The notes beneath the pieces are model-generated. The model was not told the DNA's origin. It ran no database searches and worked only from the letters and a program-made list of their open reading frames with translations. Positions 41,450-49,821 of a DNA stretch of 64,000 nucleotides are shown one piece after another (the stretch's first letter is position 1; every line of letters starts with the position of its first letter). Where the stretch lies: assembly GCF_004343195.1 (NCBI RefSeq), contig NZ_SMCR01000001.1:434001-498000 (forward strand). The letters run 5' to 3'. Both the position numbers and the translations under genes were made by a program. Origin of the DNA: Biostraticola tofi (GTDB lineage: Bacteria; Pseudomonadota; Gammaproteobacteria; Enterobacterales; Enterobacteriaceae).

Positions 41450-41462
41450 CTACTAATAGTAG
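41450..41462. promoter_or_regulatory. Candidate TetR operator 2
   Basis: CTACTAATAGTAG, the same half-sites as operator 1 with one base changed in the centre. The two sites are 41 bp apart (about four helical turns). This one lies 28 nt before the oxidoreductase start. Confidence 0.75.
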
Positions 41463-41490
41463 ATTAACCACCTTACAAGGATACACGTTT

Positions 41491-42498
41491 ATGTCATTTG
41501 ATCCCATACTCCTCCTGGGCGGGTCCGGTGCTATTGGCCGCCAGACCGCGCGGGCCATACGCGCCACTTATCCCGCTATGCCCCTGCTGATTGGCGGTCG
41601 TGATCTGACCAAGGCCCAGGCGGCAGCTGCGGAAATCGGTACAGCACAAGGTGTGGCGATCGATACGGCCTGTGCCGATCTGGGCCTCGGCGCGAGAAAA
41701 ATCAGTGCGGTGGTGGTCCTCTATAAGGACCACTCGCTGGCCGCACTCCGCTTCGCCCAATCCCGTGGCGTGCCCCATCTGAGCATCTCCTCGGGGGTGT
41801 TCGAAATAGCGCCGGAAATCGCCAGTTACATGAATGATCCGGGTGCGGCGGCGATAGTGCTTGGCTACGAGTGGCTGGTCGGCGCCACCACGGTGTCTGC
41901 GCTCCATCTGGCCACGTCGTTCAGCCAGGTAGATGAAATTCGCATTGGTGCCCTGGTGGATGAAGACGATGCCGGCGGTCCGGCGGTTGCCGCTGATTTT
42001 GAACATTTGAACCATCTGATGCCCAGGGCGCTCACCCGCCGGGCTGGCGATTATCTATGGCGTGAGGGTCATGATGCCAAGGCGGTGTTCAACGCAGTCG
42101 ACGGAACTGCAATCAATGCCTCCGGCTTCTCGTCAATCGATGTGGTTGGGCTGGCATCGTCAACCGGCGCGCAGAGCGTGCAGTTCGACCTGGGCGTGGG
42201 CATTAGTTCGAGCCGACGCCAAGGCGGAACATTCTCGACCGAAATCATCCTCGATATTACTGGCCTGGACCACGAGGGAAAGGCACTTCACACCCGACAT
42301 GCGGTAGTCCATCCGGGCGGTGCAGCCCCGCTGACCGGCATGGGGATAGCCTTGCTGCTTGAACGACTGACTGGGCTGGATGGAAAGCCGCCGGTCACGC
42401 CGGGCCTTTACTTTCCCTATCAAATCCTGGATGCCTCGCATTATCTGGCCCGTCTGGCGGCGGAGGAAGGACAACTACTGGAACTGCCGTTAATATAA
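41491..42498 (+). CDS. NAD(P)-binding oxidoreductase, saccharopine-dehydrogenase-like
   Basis: A 335-residue protein starting MSFDPILLLGGSGAIGRQTA, a Rossmann GxGxxG-type nucleotide site, with LLIGGRDLTKAQAAAAEIG as the next strand-helix. The pattern resembles saccharopine-dehydrogenase-like or NmrA-like reductases; the substrate is unknown. It is the only gene downstream of the operator pair on its strand, so it is the probable regulated target of the divergent TetR repressor. Confidence 0.7.
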   Translation: MSFDPILLLGGSGAIGRQTARAIRATYPAMPLLIGGRDLTKAQAAAAEIGTAQGVAIDTACADLGLGARKISAVVVLYKDHSLAALRFAQSRGVPHLSISSGVFEIAPEIASYMNDPGAAAIVLGYEWLVGATTVSALHLATSFSQVDEIRIGALVDEDDAGGPAVAADFEHLNHLMPRALTRRAGDYLWREGHDAKAVFNAVDGTAINASGFSSIDVVGLASSTGAQSVQFDLGVGISSSRRQGGTFSTEIILDITGLDHEGKALHTRHAVVHPGGAAPLTGMGIALLLERLTGLDGKPPVTPGLYFPYQILDASHYLARLAAEEGQLLELPLI

Positions 42499-42564
42499 GT
42501 CTCACGACCCGGTGACACCGGCAGGCTTGCTTTCTCCTGCCGGGTTCGACGCCAGCAGTGCCGG

Positions 42565-42781
42565 TTAAGCCAGGCTGAAACGCTGGCTAAGCCTGGCTGC
42601 ATCACTGATAATAAAACCGCCGTAGCTATGCCCTACCAACAATGAGCGCCCCTGTTGAAGTTGCAGAATACGGCCAGTAGCGGCCACATCATCAGCCAGG
42701 GAAGTTTGAGGTTCCTGAACAATGGAAACCTGATAACCCGCCTTATCAAGAATCAGGGCTTGAAACCTGCACGCTGACGCC
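42565..42781 (-). pseudogene. Alpha/beta hydrolase fragment
   Basis: A minus-strand frame reads ALILDKAGYQVSIVQEPQTS, then LADDVAATGRILQLQQG and LLVGHSYGGFIISDAARL, stopping at 42565. GHSYGG is the nucleophile elbow of an alpha/beta hydrolase (serine hydrolase) of the type annotated as esterase in many proteobacteria. The N-terminal HG oxyanion segment and the C-terminal acid and histidine are absent. No start signal is present, so this is a remnant of roughly one third of a gene. Confidence 0.7.
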
Positions 42782-42960
42782 GCTGCTCAAGCGACTGGCA
42801 GCAAACAGACGCTAATAGCCGCAGCCGCTCTTTTTTATTCATCGCATTACCGCAGAGACCAGATTGCTGCTGCGCGGGCAGTGGCAACACACCCGGTTAG
42901 ACATCCGCCAAGCCAGGGCCGGCGTGTTGGTCAAGCCACTCAATCATTTACATTTCATTT

Positions 42961-42978
42961 GATATGTTATAACGTATC
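42961..42978. promoter_or_regulatory. Candidate Zur box of the azt operon
   Basis: GATATGTTATAACGTATC is an 18-bp palindrome with 8 of 9 complementary pairs. It contains the TGTTATA core of gammaproteobacterial Zur sites and lies 32 nt before aztA. Zinc repression is expected for this operon. Confidence 0.65.
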
Positions 42979-43009
42979 TATCAGTAACTTTTTGTGTGGA
43001 ATCTTGGTG

Positions 43010-43744
43010 ATGCGTAACACCGCTGTACAGTTGACTGACCTGACGTTGGGCTATGAGCGCGTCCCGGCGATAAAAAATATCAATGGAGAATTACTAACAG
43101 GATCGTTGACTGCCCTGATTGGCCCCAATGGTTCAGGTAAATCGACACTGCTGAAAGGCATTGCCGGTATTTTACCGCCGTTATGCGGATCATGCTGCGT
43201 GAACTCAGCACAGCGTGTCGCTTATCTGCCGCAGAGTTCAGCATTGGACTGCACCTTTCCGGCCAATGTCCTCGATCTGGTCTCCCTTGGCCTGTGGCCG
43301 CAGAGAGGATTACGCCTGCGCCATCGGGCTGAAGACCGGCAACGTGTCGCTAACGCGTTGCAGGCGGTGGGTTTGGATGGGTTTGGCAACAGGTCCCTCA
43401 GCGCCTTATCAGGGGGTCAGCTACAGCGTGCGCTCTTCGCCCGGGTCATCTTGCAGGATGCGGGCATTATTCTGCTAGATGAACCATTTAATGCCATCGA
43501 CGGATCCACCAGGCTGGATTTGTTACGGCTGATTAAGCAGTGGCATGCACAACAGCGCACGATATTAGTGGTTATCCATGATATTGCCCTGGTAAGCGAC
43601 CATTTTCCGCAAACGATTTTTGTCAATGGAGAGCTGATGGCCTGGGGTGAAACCCAGACGGTACTGCAGGGGGATTTACCGCTGCCGTCTGCTGCTCTGG
43701 CTAACGCCGGCCGGTTTACCCTACAAAGGGTGGCTGAACAATGA
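43010..43744 (+). CDS. aztA: AztA-type zinc ABC ATPase
   Basis: A 244-residue ATPase with Walker A GPNGSGKS near 38, signature LSGGQLQRALF near 135, Walker B IILLDEPFNAID near 155 and VVIHDIALV near 190. It is of the metal (Mn/Zn) ABC group. The start is MRNTAVQLTDLTLG (43010); the longer frame to 42881 crosses the Zur-like box. It overlaps aztB by 4 nt. The operon order A-B-C-D with an AztD chaperone identifies the Azt zinc system. Confidence 0.87.
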   Translation: MRNTAVQLTDLTLGYERVPAIKNINGELLTGSLTALIGPNGSGKSTLLKGIAGILPPLCGSCCVNSAQRVAYLPQSSALDCTFPANVLDLVSLGLWPQRGLRLRHRAEDRQRVANALQAVGLDGFGNRSLSALSGGQLQRALFARVILQDAGIILLDEPFNAIDGSTRLDLLRLIKQWHAQQRTILVVIHDIALVSDHFPQTIFVNGELMAWGETQTVLQGDLPLPSAALANAGRFTLQRVAEQ

Positions 43745-44607
43745 TGGCGTGGCTTCACGATGGGTTACTGGCACCCTTCATCGACTTTGGTTTTATGCGC
43801 CGGGCACTGTATGGCTCATGGCTGCTCTGCTTAAGCGCCTGTCCGGTCGGGGTGTTTTTGACCTTACGCCGCATGAGCCTGGTGGGTGATGCCATGTCAC
43901 ACGCTATTTTGCCGGGTGCCGCTGTGGGTTTTCTGTTTTATGGGCTGAATATTTTACCCATGACGATCGGTGGTTTGGTTGCCGGTCTGATGGTTGCTGT
44001 GTTCGCCGGCGCGGTTTCCCGCTTGACGATACAAAAAGAAGATGCCTCGATGGCGGCTTTTTACCTGATCTCGCTGGCGCTCGGCGTGCTGCTGGTATCG
44101 CTGCGCGGTTCAAGTGTCGATTTGATGCATGTGCTGTTTGGTACGGTACTCGCGCTCAATCATGATGCGCTGGCGCTAATTGCCGGCGTCGCCCTGCTGT
44201 CGCTCGTGACGGTAGTGATATTTTGGCGCGCCCTGATAGCCGAATGTCTAGACCCTTTATTTCTACGTTCGGTCTCACGTCTGGGATCGGTAGTGCATTT
44301 CCTGTTTTTAGCGCTGGTGGTATTGAATCTGGTGGCGGGGTTCCAGGCACTGGGAACGCTATTATCGGTTGGCGTAATGGTGTTGCCTGCAGTAACAGCC
44401 CGTTTTTGGCTCAAGCGTGTCTGGTCTATGTGTATCCTGGCCATATTATTAGGAATGCTGGCCTGCGCGAGCGGTCTGTTATTTTCATATCACTGCTCGC
44501 TGCCCTCAGGTCCGGCCATTATTTTATCCAGTGGCGCACTCTATCTTGGCTCAGCGGCCATTATCATGCTGAAGAATACTCGGCGATTAAAGCATTATTC
44601 ACATTAA
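43741..44607 (+). CDS. aztB: AztB-type zinc ABC permease
   Basis: A 288-residue permease of the ABC-3 (ZnuB/MntB) family with about eight membrane helices. RRMSLVGDAMSHAILPGAAV near 45 is the family signature, and LALGVLLVSLRGSSVDLMHV and VGVMVLPAVTARFW are further landmarks. Its start overlaps the aztA stop. It forms the zinc channel of the AztABC importer. Confidence 0.88.
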   Translation: MMAWLHDGLLAPFIDFGFMRRALYGSWLLCLSACPVGVFLTLRRMSLVGDAMSHAILPGAAVGFLFYGLNILPMTIGGLVAGLMVAVFAGAVSRLTIQKEDASMAAFYLISLALGVLLVSLRGSSVDLMHVLFGTVLALNHDALALIAGVALLSLVTVVIFWRALIAECLDPLFLRSVSRLGSVVHFLFLALVVLNLVAGFQALGTLLSVGVMVLPAVTARFWLKRVWSMCILAILLGMLACASGLLFSYHCSLPSGPAIILSSGALYLGSAAIIMLKNTRRLKHYSH

Positions 44608-44639
44608 AATCAAATGAACAGACCCAGGGAAAAATACTG

Positions 44640-45590
44640 ATGAAAAACTCAGGATCTATACCGTTATATCTATTGATTACCGGCGTTTTATCGGTATTTC
44701 CCGTATTTCAGGCCAATGCAAAAATCAATGTTATTGCCAGCTTTTCTATCATTGGCGATCTGGCTAAAAATATCGGCCAGGATCGGATAGCATTACGTAC
44801 TCTTGTCGGGCCGAATGGCGATGCACACGTCTATGAGCCCTCGCCTTCCGATGCCATCGCCATGGCTAAAGCCGATGTGATCCTGATCAATGGCTTGCAG
44901 CTTGAAGGGTTTATATCGCGATTAATCGAAGCCAGTGAATCCTCAGCACCGGTAATTGAGACCACCAAGGGAGCAAATATCATTCGCGATCCTGCCGGAG
45001 GACATTATCACTTCTATGACGGTAAAGCGGTGTTCCATGCAGCGCCATTTGACCCCCATGCCTGGCAATCGGTCGCCAATGCCAAAATAGCTGTCAATAA
45101 TATTGCCAATGCTTTTTGTTCGGTAGACCAGGCCGGCTGTGAAATCTTTCAGAAAAATGCCCTGACTTATAACGCTAAGCTTTTACAGCTAGAAAAGAAA
45201 ATCATTAAGGCCGTAGATGAAATACCACCAAATAAACGGACTGTGGTCGTGGGTCACAATGCCTTTACGTATTTTGAACAGGCTTACGGCATTCGTTTCC
45301 TTTCCCCTCAGGGTATTTCCACCGAGTCTGAGGCTTCTGCGGCTGATGTCGCCGGCATCCTGAAACAGATAAAGGATAATAAAGCCTCGGCGGTATTTTC
45401 GGAAAATATTTCAAACCCACGACTGGTTGAGCAAATAGCCTCTGAAGCCGGTCTGGAGGTTGCAGGCATCCTTTACTCAGATGCCTTGTCTGACGCCACC
45501 GGTCCTGCAGCCACCTATCTGGATATGATGGCGCATAACGCCACAACCATTGCCGCCGCTGCCGCAAAGCGTCCTGACCCGCTTCCCTGA
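44640..45590 (+). CDS. aztC: AztC-type zinc-binding protein
   Basis: A 316-residue periplasmic protein of cluster A-I metal binding proteins. The signal is about residues 1-25 (MKNSGSIPLYLLITGVLSVF ... FQANA). Zinc ligands are visible as His in NGDAHVYEPSPSDA, the PFDPHAWQSV histidine, VVVGHNAFTYF, and the acidic ligand near SDALSD. A short HYHF loop stands between them. The start at 44640 lies 33 nt after aztB; the longer frame to 44223 overlaps aztB and is false. It receives zinc from AztD and delivers it to AztAB. Confidence 0.9.
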   Translation: MKNSGSIPLYLLITGVLSVFPVFQANAKINVIASFSIIGDLAKNIGQDRIALRTLVGPNGDAHVYEPSPSDAIAMAKADVILINGLQLEGFISRLIEASESSAPVIETTKGANIIRDPAGGHYHFYDGKAVFHAAPFDPHAWQSVANAKIAVNNIANAFCSVDQAGCEIFQKNALTYNAKLLQLEKKIIKAVDEIPPNKRTVVVGHNAFTYFEQAYGIRFLSPQGISTESEASAADVAGILKQIKDNKASAVFSENISNPRLVEQIASEAGLEVAGILYSDALSDATGPAATYLDMMAHNATTIAAAAAKRPDPLP

Positions 45591-45627
45591 TAACAATCTA
45601 TTCATACAATGATTAATGGAGATAACT

Positions 45628-46878
45628 GTGAAAAAACGTTTATTATCAGCTTCGATTTCAGCACTGCTTATGGGCCTGGCCGGCGCACCGTCATGGGCAG
45701 ATGAAGAGGTCAGCGCATGGCGTTTATTTGTCGCCGATCATGACAAACCCGTGGTAAATGTGTTTGATGCGCTGGATGGCGACCGGTTGGCCAGCTTCAA
45801 ACTGCACGGGCCGGCAAATTTAAACCGCAGTGAGAGTGGCGCCACTGTATTCGCTACTCAAGGCAGCGCCGGGGTGGTGTCGACCATAGCCAGCGGCATT
45901 GCGTTTCACGATCACGGTGATCATGCGGACATTGATATCGATGATGCCACGCTATTAAAACGGGAATTACTCGGTAACCAGCCGGGTCACTTTTTCGAGC
46001 GCCAGGGAAAGATCGCCCAATGGTTTGACGGTGAAGACAGCGCGAAGATCCTGGCTGAAAGCGCGGTGCTGGCAGATAATAAAGACGTTACCAAGGTCAA
46101 TGTCGTCGCACCTCATCACGGCGTTGCCGTTCCGTTTGATAATTACGCAGTGGTATCAATACCTAACCCTGATGATGGCTCTAAACGACCTATCGGCGCC
46201 CGGGTGGTCGATCTGGACGGTAAAAAAGTTGGCGATGACGCCCTGTGTCCGGGCCTGCACGGCTCGGCAACATCAGGTGATATCGTGGCCCTCTCCTGTG
46301 AGACCGGGCTGTTGCTGATCAACCAAAAAGGCGGTGCGCCAGTGATAAAGCCTCTGCCTTATGCAAAATCACTTCCTGCAGGCAGTACCTCCACGCTGAT
46401 TGGCGGCAAAGGGATGCAGTATTTCATCGGTAATTACGGGCCGGACCGCATTATCCTGGTAGACCCTACCGAAGCCGATAGCTTCCGTTTGATCCAGCTC
46501 CCCACCCGTCGCGTTCACTTTGCCGTTGACCCGATCCGCTCCAAATTTGCTTATGTGTTTACTGAAGACGGTAAACTGCACCAGATTGATGTACTGAAAG
46601 GAGCAATTACCCAATCCCTGCGTTTAACCGACCCTTACTCAATGGACGGCCACTGGAACGATCCGCGGCCGCGCATTGCTGTAGCCGATAATAAAATTTT
46701 TGTCACCGACCCTCTAAACAGCAAGATCGCGGTTGTCGATGCGGTGTCATTCAAGAAAACGGCAGAGATTAACGTTGATGGCCAGCCGTTTAATATCGTC
46801 GCGGTTGGCGGTTCCGGTAAGGTCCATGGTGACGGCCATGGTCATGACGCACACCATCATGAAAGTAAAGTCCAATAA
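45628..46878 (+). CDS. aztD: AztD periplasmic zinc metallochaperone
   Basis: A 416-residue beta-propeller protein. The GTG start (45628) has GGAG 6 nt upstream and gives a Sec signal, KKRLLSASISALLMGLAGAP ... SWA. The zinc-binding loop FHDHGDHADIDIDD near 95 is rich in His and Asp, and the C-terminus HGDGHGHDAHHHES is a second histidine cluster. This matches AztD, which hands zinc to AztC. It ends the operon. The ATG four codons upstream is a less likely start. Confidence 0.88.
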   Translation: MKKRLLSASISALLMGLAGAPSWADEEVSAWRLFVADHDKPVVNVFDALDGDRLASFKLHGPANLNRSESGATVFATQGSAGVVSTIASGIAFHDHGDHADIDIDDATLLKRELLGNQPGHFFERQGKIAQWFDGEDSAKILAESAVLADNKDVTKVNVVAPHHGVAVPFDNYAVVSIPNPDDGSKRPIGARVVDLDGKKVGDDALCPGLHGSATSGDIVALSCETGLLLINQKGGAPVIKPLPYAKSLPAGSTSTLIGGKGMQYFIGNYGPDRIILVDPTEADSFRLIQLPTRRVHFAVDPIRSKFAYVFTEDGKLHQIDVLKGAITQSLRLTDPYSMDGHWNDPRPRIAVADNKIFVTDPLNSKIAVVDAVSFKKTAEINVDGQPFNIVAVGGSGKVHGDGHGHDAHHHESKVQ

Positions 46879-46883
46879 TTATC

Positions 46884-46954
46884 CTCAGTGCCAAGGACCT
46901 AGTTATCTGCAGATCTGCCTTTATGCAGATCTGCAGATAACTGTATTCACTGAG
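46884..46954. repeat. Large hairpin after aztD
   Basis: An 18-bp perfect inverted repeat (46901-46918 and 46925-46942) containing the repeated palindromic AGATCT/CTGCAG, with a 6-nt loop and an outer pair CTCAGTG/CACTGAG. It begins 6 nt after the aztD stop. There is no T-run, so its role in termination or mRNA stability is a guess. Confidence 0.85.
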
Positions 46955-46989
46955 TAACTGTTCCTGGTGTTAACTGATCACCCGATTGA

Positions 46990-47160
46990 TGGGTCAATAA
47001 TGCCGATGATAAAAGCTATCAATGGACGCATGATATGAAACGGGCTTACTCAGTAAATAAAAACGGGCAGCCTTATATCGCCATAGGTAACGTTGCCGGC
47101 AGCAAATACACTGATGAGCGCCAGAGCCGGTTTCAGGCCGGGGTAACCTATAATGTCTAA
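46990..47160 (+). pseudogene. KdgM-family porin C-terminal fragment
   Basis: A 56-codon frame with no start reads WVNNADDKSYQWTHDMKRAY, then GQPYIAIGNVAGSKYTDERQ and SRFQAGVTYNV. The ending is the last beta-strands of an outer-membrane porin, and TDERQSRFQAGVTY resembles the C-terminus of oligogalacturonate porins (KdgM/NanC type). The rest of the gene is missing; a TGA closes the frame just upstream. Confidence 0.7.
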
Positions 47161-47353
47161 CCTCAGACCGGGAAACCATTTCACGTCATGGCCCCCCGCT
47201 TGGCCTACGTCATTGCCCGTCCAGCATCCCCTGTTGGTCAGCCGCTCTTCGGCCATCAGGGCAGAACGGGCCTGTGCTATACTGACGCTCCTGTTATTCC
47301 TTGCCTTGCGCTGGCGATGAGTCCGCAAGCACCTGTATGTCTCCTGGCCGCTT

Positions 47354-48322
47354 ATGAAAATCGATGTTGACCTGACCTTCCGCAAGCTGGAAATTTTTAT
47401 TGCCTTTATGGGCAATGGTAATATCGCCCGCACTGCGGAGTTGCTGGGGTTGAGCAGTGTCAGCGTGCATCGGGCGCTGCATACGCTGGAAGAAAGCGTC
47501 CGTTGCCCGCTGTTCATTCATAAAGGACGCAATCTGCTGCCGCTACAGGCCGCCAAGGTATTGCTCGAGTACAGTCTGGATGCGCTGGATGTGATGGCGC
47601 GCGGCATTGATGAAGCGCGTAAAACCGCCGGCGTCGGCCAGGGACGCATGCGCATCGGTACCCTGTATTCGCTGACGCTCGAAACCGTGCCGCAACTGAT
47701 CATGGGCATGAAGCTGCGTCGTCCCGATCTGGAGATGAATTTGACCATGGGCTCCAACCAGATTCTGTTGCAAATGCTGGAAGAAGGAGGCCTGGACGCC
47801 ATTTTACTGTCGATAACAGACAGCCAGATTGACCGTAATCGCCATGAAATCCTGCCGCTGTTTGAAGACGATATTTTTCTGGCGGCACCGGCAGGTTTTA
47901 CGCTGGACCATCACCCTGCCCTTGACGATCCCGCTACCGCTAACCTGCGCGATTATCATGAGCAGAAATTCGTGTCCCTGGCTGAAGGGTTCGCCACCTA
48001 TCATGGTTTTCAGGAGGCCTTTCATGTGGCCGGTTTTGAGCCGAATATCGTCATGCGGGTCAACGATATTTTTTCCATGCTCAGCTTGGTACAGGCGGGT
48101 GTTGGCCTGACGCTGGTGCCTGGACGGATGAAAAAGCTTTACCAAAACACCGTGAAGTTCATTCCGCTGGCCGAGCCTTTCCAAATGCGGCAAACCATTG
48201 CCATCGTTTTTGACAAGAACCGTGAACGCGATCCCAATCTGCTGGCGCTGGCCGCCGAAGGCCGTATGTACGCCCGCAAAACCCCGCTTATCGACGCGCC
48301 CGCGCCCGCTCAGCCAGAGTAA
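47354..48322 (+). CDS. mdcR: MdcR, malonate operon LysR regulator
   Basis: A 322-residue LysR-type activator. The helix-turn-helix is at about 8-65 (FIAFMGNGNIARTAELLGLS ... VHRALHTLEE), then RPDLEMNLTMGSNQILLQML in the effector domain. Sequence and position next to the mdc operon identify it as MdcR, the malonate-responsive activator. Its 3' end overlaps mdcH by 35 bp in convergent orientation. Confidence 0.9.
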   Translation: MKIDVDLTFRKLEIFIAFMGNGNIARTAELLGLSSVSVHRALHTLEESVRCPLFIHKGRNLLPLQAAKVLLEYSLDALDVMARGIDEARKTAGVGQGRMRIGTLYSLTLETVPQLIMGMKLRRPDLEMNLTMGSNQILLQMLEEGGLDAILLSITDSQIDRNRHEILPLFEDDIFLAAPAGFTLDHHPALDDPATANLRDYHEQKFVSLAEGFATYHGFQEAFHVAGFEPNIVMRVNDIFSMLSLVQAGVGLTLVPGRMKKLYQNTVKFIPLAEPFQMRQTIAIVFDKNRERDPNLLALAAEGRMYARKTPLIDAPAPAQPE

Positions 48323-49190
48323 GCGCCAGCGCATCGCCGCTCTGCTCCAGTGAAATGGCCTCGCCGTGGTCAAAGGCTTGGCGGGTCAAGCCGCTGAGCA
48401 CCGCTCCCGGCGGCATTTCGATGGCTAATCCTACCTCGCGTTCACTGGCTGCCAACATCGCTTCGTGCCAGCGTACGGTACGTGCCATATTGTTGGCCAA
48501 ATCATCGGCGATTGCCTCGGGTTGCCACAGCACCCGTCCAGTGCTGCCGCTCAGATAGCTGCACTGCGGGCGGGAAAGCCTGACCGCAGCGAAGGCGTGG
48601 GCCAGTTTCCGCGCCGGTTCATCCAATAAGGCACAGTGCGAAGGCACGCTTACCGCCAATTGTTGCGCTTTTTGCGCCCCTTTTGCCAGCGCGCGCGCTG
48701 CCGTCTCACGCATCGCCTGTTCACTGCCGGCGATAACGATCTGTTGTTCGGCATTAAGATTTGCCAGATAGCATTCCCCCAGCAGCGGCTCGAGCTGGGT
48801 CTGGGTCAGGCCGACGATTGCCGTCAGGCCATATCCCGACGGATAGGCCTGCTCCATCCATTCGCCGCGCAGGGCAACCAGGCGTACCGCATCGGCAAAC
48901 GCCAGCGCGCCGGCCACCACCGCCGCCGGAAAGGCGCCAATCGACAGGCCGCTGACCATATCGGGCTGCAAGCCCTGGTGAATCAGCGCGCGCGCATGGG
49001 CTACGCCGCTTATCAGCAGGCAAAGCTGCACCGCTCGCGTATGGCGCAGTGCTTCGGCATTGTCCAGCCGGCCGGCGTCCTCGCCGAGGATATCGCTGGC
49101 CTCGGCCAGCAGATTGCCGCCCCGGGGCAACGCCTGCAGCATGCCCGGCCGCTGTGGCCCCTGCCCGGGGAAGGTAAACAGGATTTTCAT
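48288..49190 (-). CDS. mdcH: MdcH, malonyl-CoA:ACP transacylase
   Basis: A 300-residue enzyme that primes the malonate decarboxylase ACP with a malonyl group. FTFPGQGPQRPGML is the transacylase N-terminus, GLSIGAFPAAVVAG near 88 holds the nucleophile Ser, and SVPSHCALLDEPARKL near 185 holds the catalytic His. The start (49190) is chosen at MKILFTFPGQG; a longer open frame lacks the motif. Last gene of the mdc operon. Confidence 0.9.
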   Translation of the reverse strand: MKILFTFPGQGPQRPGMLQALPRGGNLLAEASDILGEDAGRLDNAEALRHTRAVQLCLLISGVAHARALIHQGLQPDMVSGLSIGAFPAAVVAGALAFADAVRLVALRGEWMEQAYPSGYGLTAIVGLTQTQLEPLLGECYLANLNAEQQIVIAGSEQAMRETAARALAKGAQKAQQLAVSVPSHCALLDEPARKLAHAFAAVRLSRPQCSYLSGSTGRVLWQPEAIADDLANNMARTVRWHEAMLAASEREVGLAIEMPPGAVLSGLTRQAFDHGEAISLEQSGDALALTLAERARARR

Positions 49191-49210
49191 GGTCTGCTCC
49201 GTGTCAAAGA

Positions 49211-49819
49211 TTACGCTGATGCCCACGGGTTGTCTGTCAGTCGCGGGCCCAGCGACGTTTTCAGCAAGGTCCGGCCATCGCGCAGCCATTCGTTGAGGGC
49301 AAAGGCGCCGTAGGGGGTTTCGACCTGGGTATCGGCGCGGCAGGGCAATTCCGCCAGGTGGCGCTGCCAGCGCAGCAGCGCCGCTGCAGCGATAGCATGG
49401 GGCGCGCGAATCACTAGATCGAGATCGCTGTCGTCATGCAGCACCGGCCGATCGGTTGCCAGCGCATATCCGCAACTGCCGGTGATGCCCCACGCCCAGT
49501 CCCAGTGCTGTTGCACCAGGCTGAGCGCGCCCTGTACCGGCGGCCGGGCAAGGAACGGCGAACGCAGCAGAGAGGCTTGTTGCGCCAGGGATTCAGGCGT
49601 CACCTGGCGCACCACCGCCTCTGCCGCCGCCCAGCCGGCGGCCCGTTGTCCGCGCTGCAGGCCGCGCACGCCGACGGCGATAAGCCCGAGCGGGTGGGTG
49701 TCGCGCCGCACCACCAGCGGCATATCCGCCCGCCATTGGCCGCTTACCCAATCGGGCAGCGTACCTTGCAGATGGGCGGCGGTGCGCAGCCACAGCAGAT
49801 CGTGCGGACGGGCCGACAT
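49211..49819 (-). CDS. mdcG: MdcG, phosphoribosyl-dephospho-CoA transferase
   Basis: A 202-residue holo-ACP synthase that attaches the 2'-(5''-phosphoribosyl)-3'-dephospho-CoA group to the carrier serine of MdcC. GITGSCGYALATDRPVLHDD and the SDLDLVIRAP pair form the nucleotidyltransferase-like metal site. The start at MSARPHDLLWLRT (49819) lies 2 nt after the mdcF stop; the longer frame to 49870 overlaps mdcF. Confidence 0.9.
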   Translation of the reverse strand: MSARPHDLLWLRTAAHLQGTLPDWVSGQWRADMPLVVRRDTHPLGLIAVGVRGLQRGQRAAGWAAAEAVVRQVTPESLAQQASLLRSPFLARPPVQGALSLVQQHWDWAWGITGSCGYALATDRPVLHDDSDLDLVIRAPHAIAAAALLRWQRHLAELPCRADTQVETPYGAFALNEWLRDGRTLLKTSLGPRLTDNPWASA

Positions 49820-49821
49820 CT

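Larger units (their letters stand above)
42499..43009. other. Region between oxidoreductase and azt operon
   Basis: 511 nt. A possible hairpin (CCGGCAG...CTGCCGG, about 42519-42548) follows the oxidoreductase. A hydrolase fragment lies on the minus strand and a Zur-like box just before aztA. Confidence 0.55.

Noticed and set aside
44223..44639. Upstream extension of aztC to 44223
   Set aside because: It overlaps aztB in another frame and places 139 residues before a good signal peptide.
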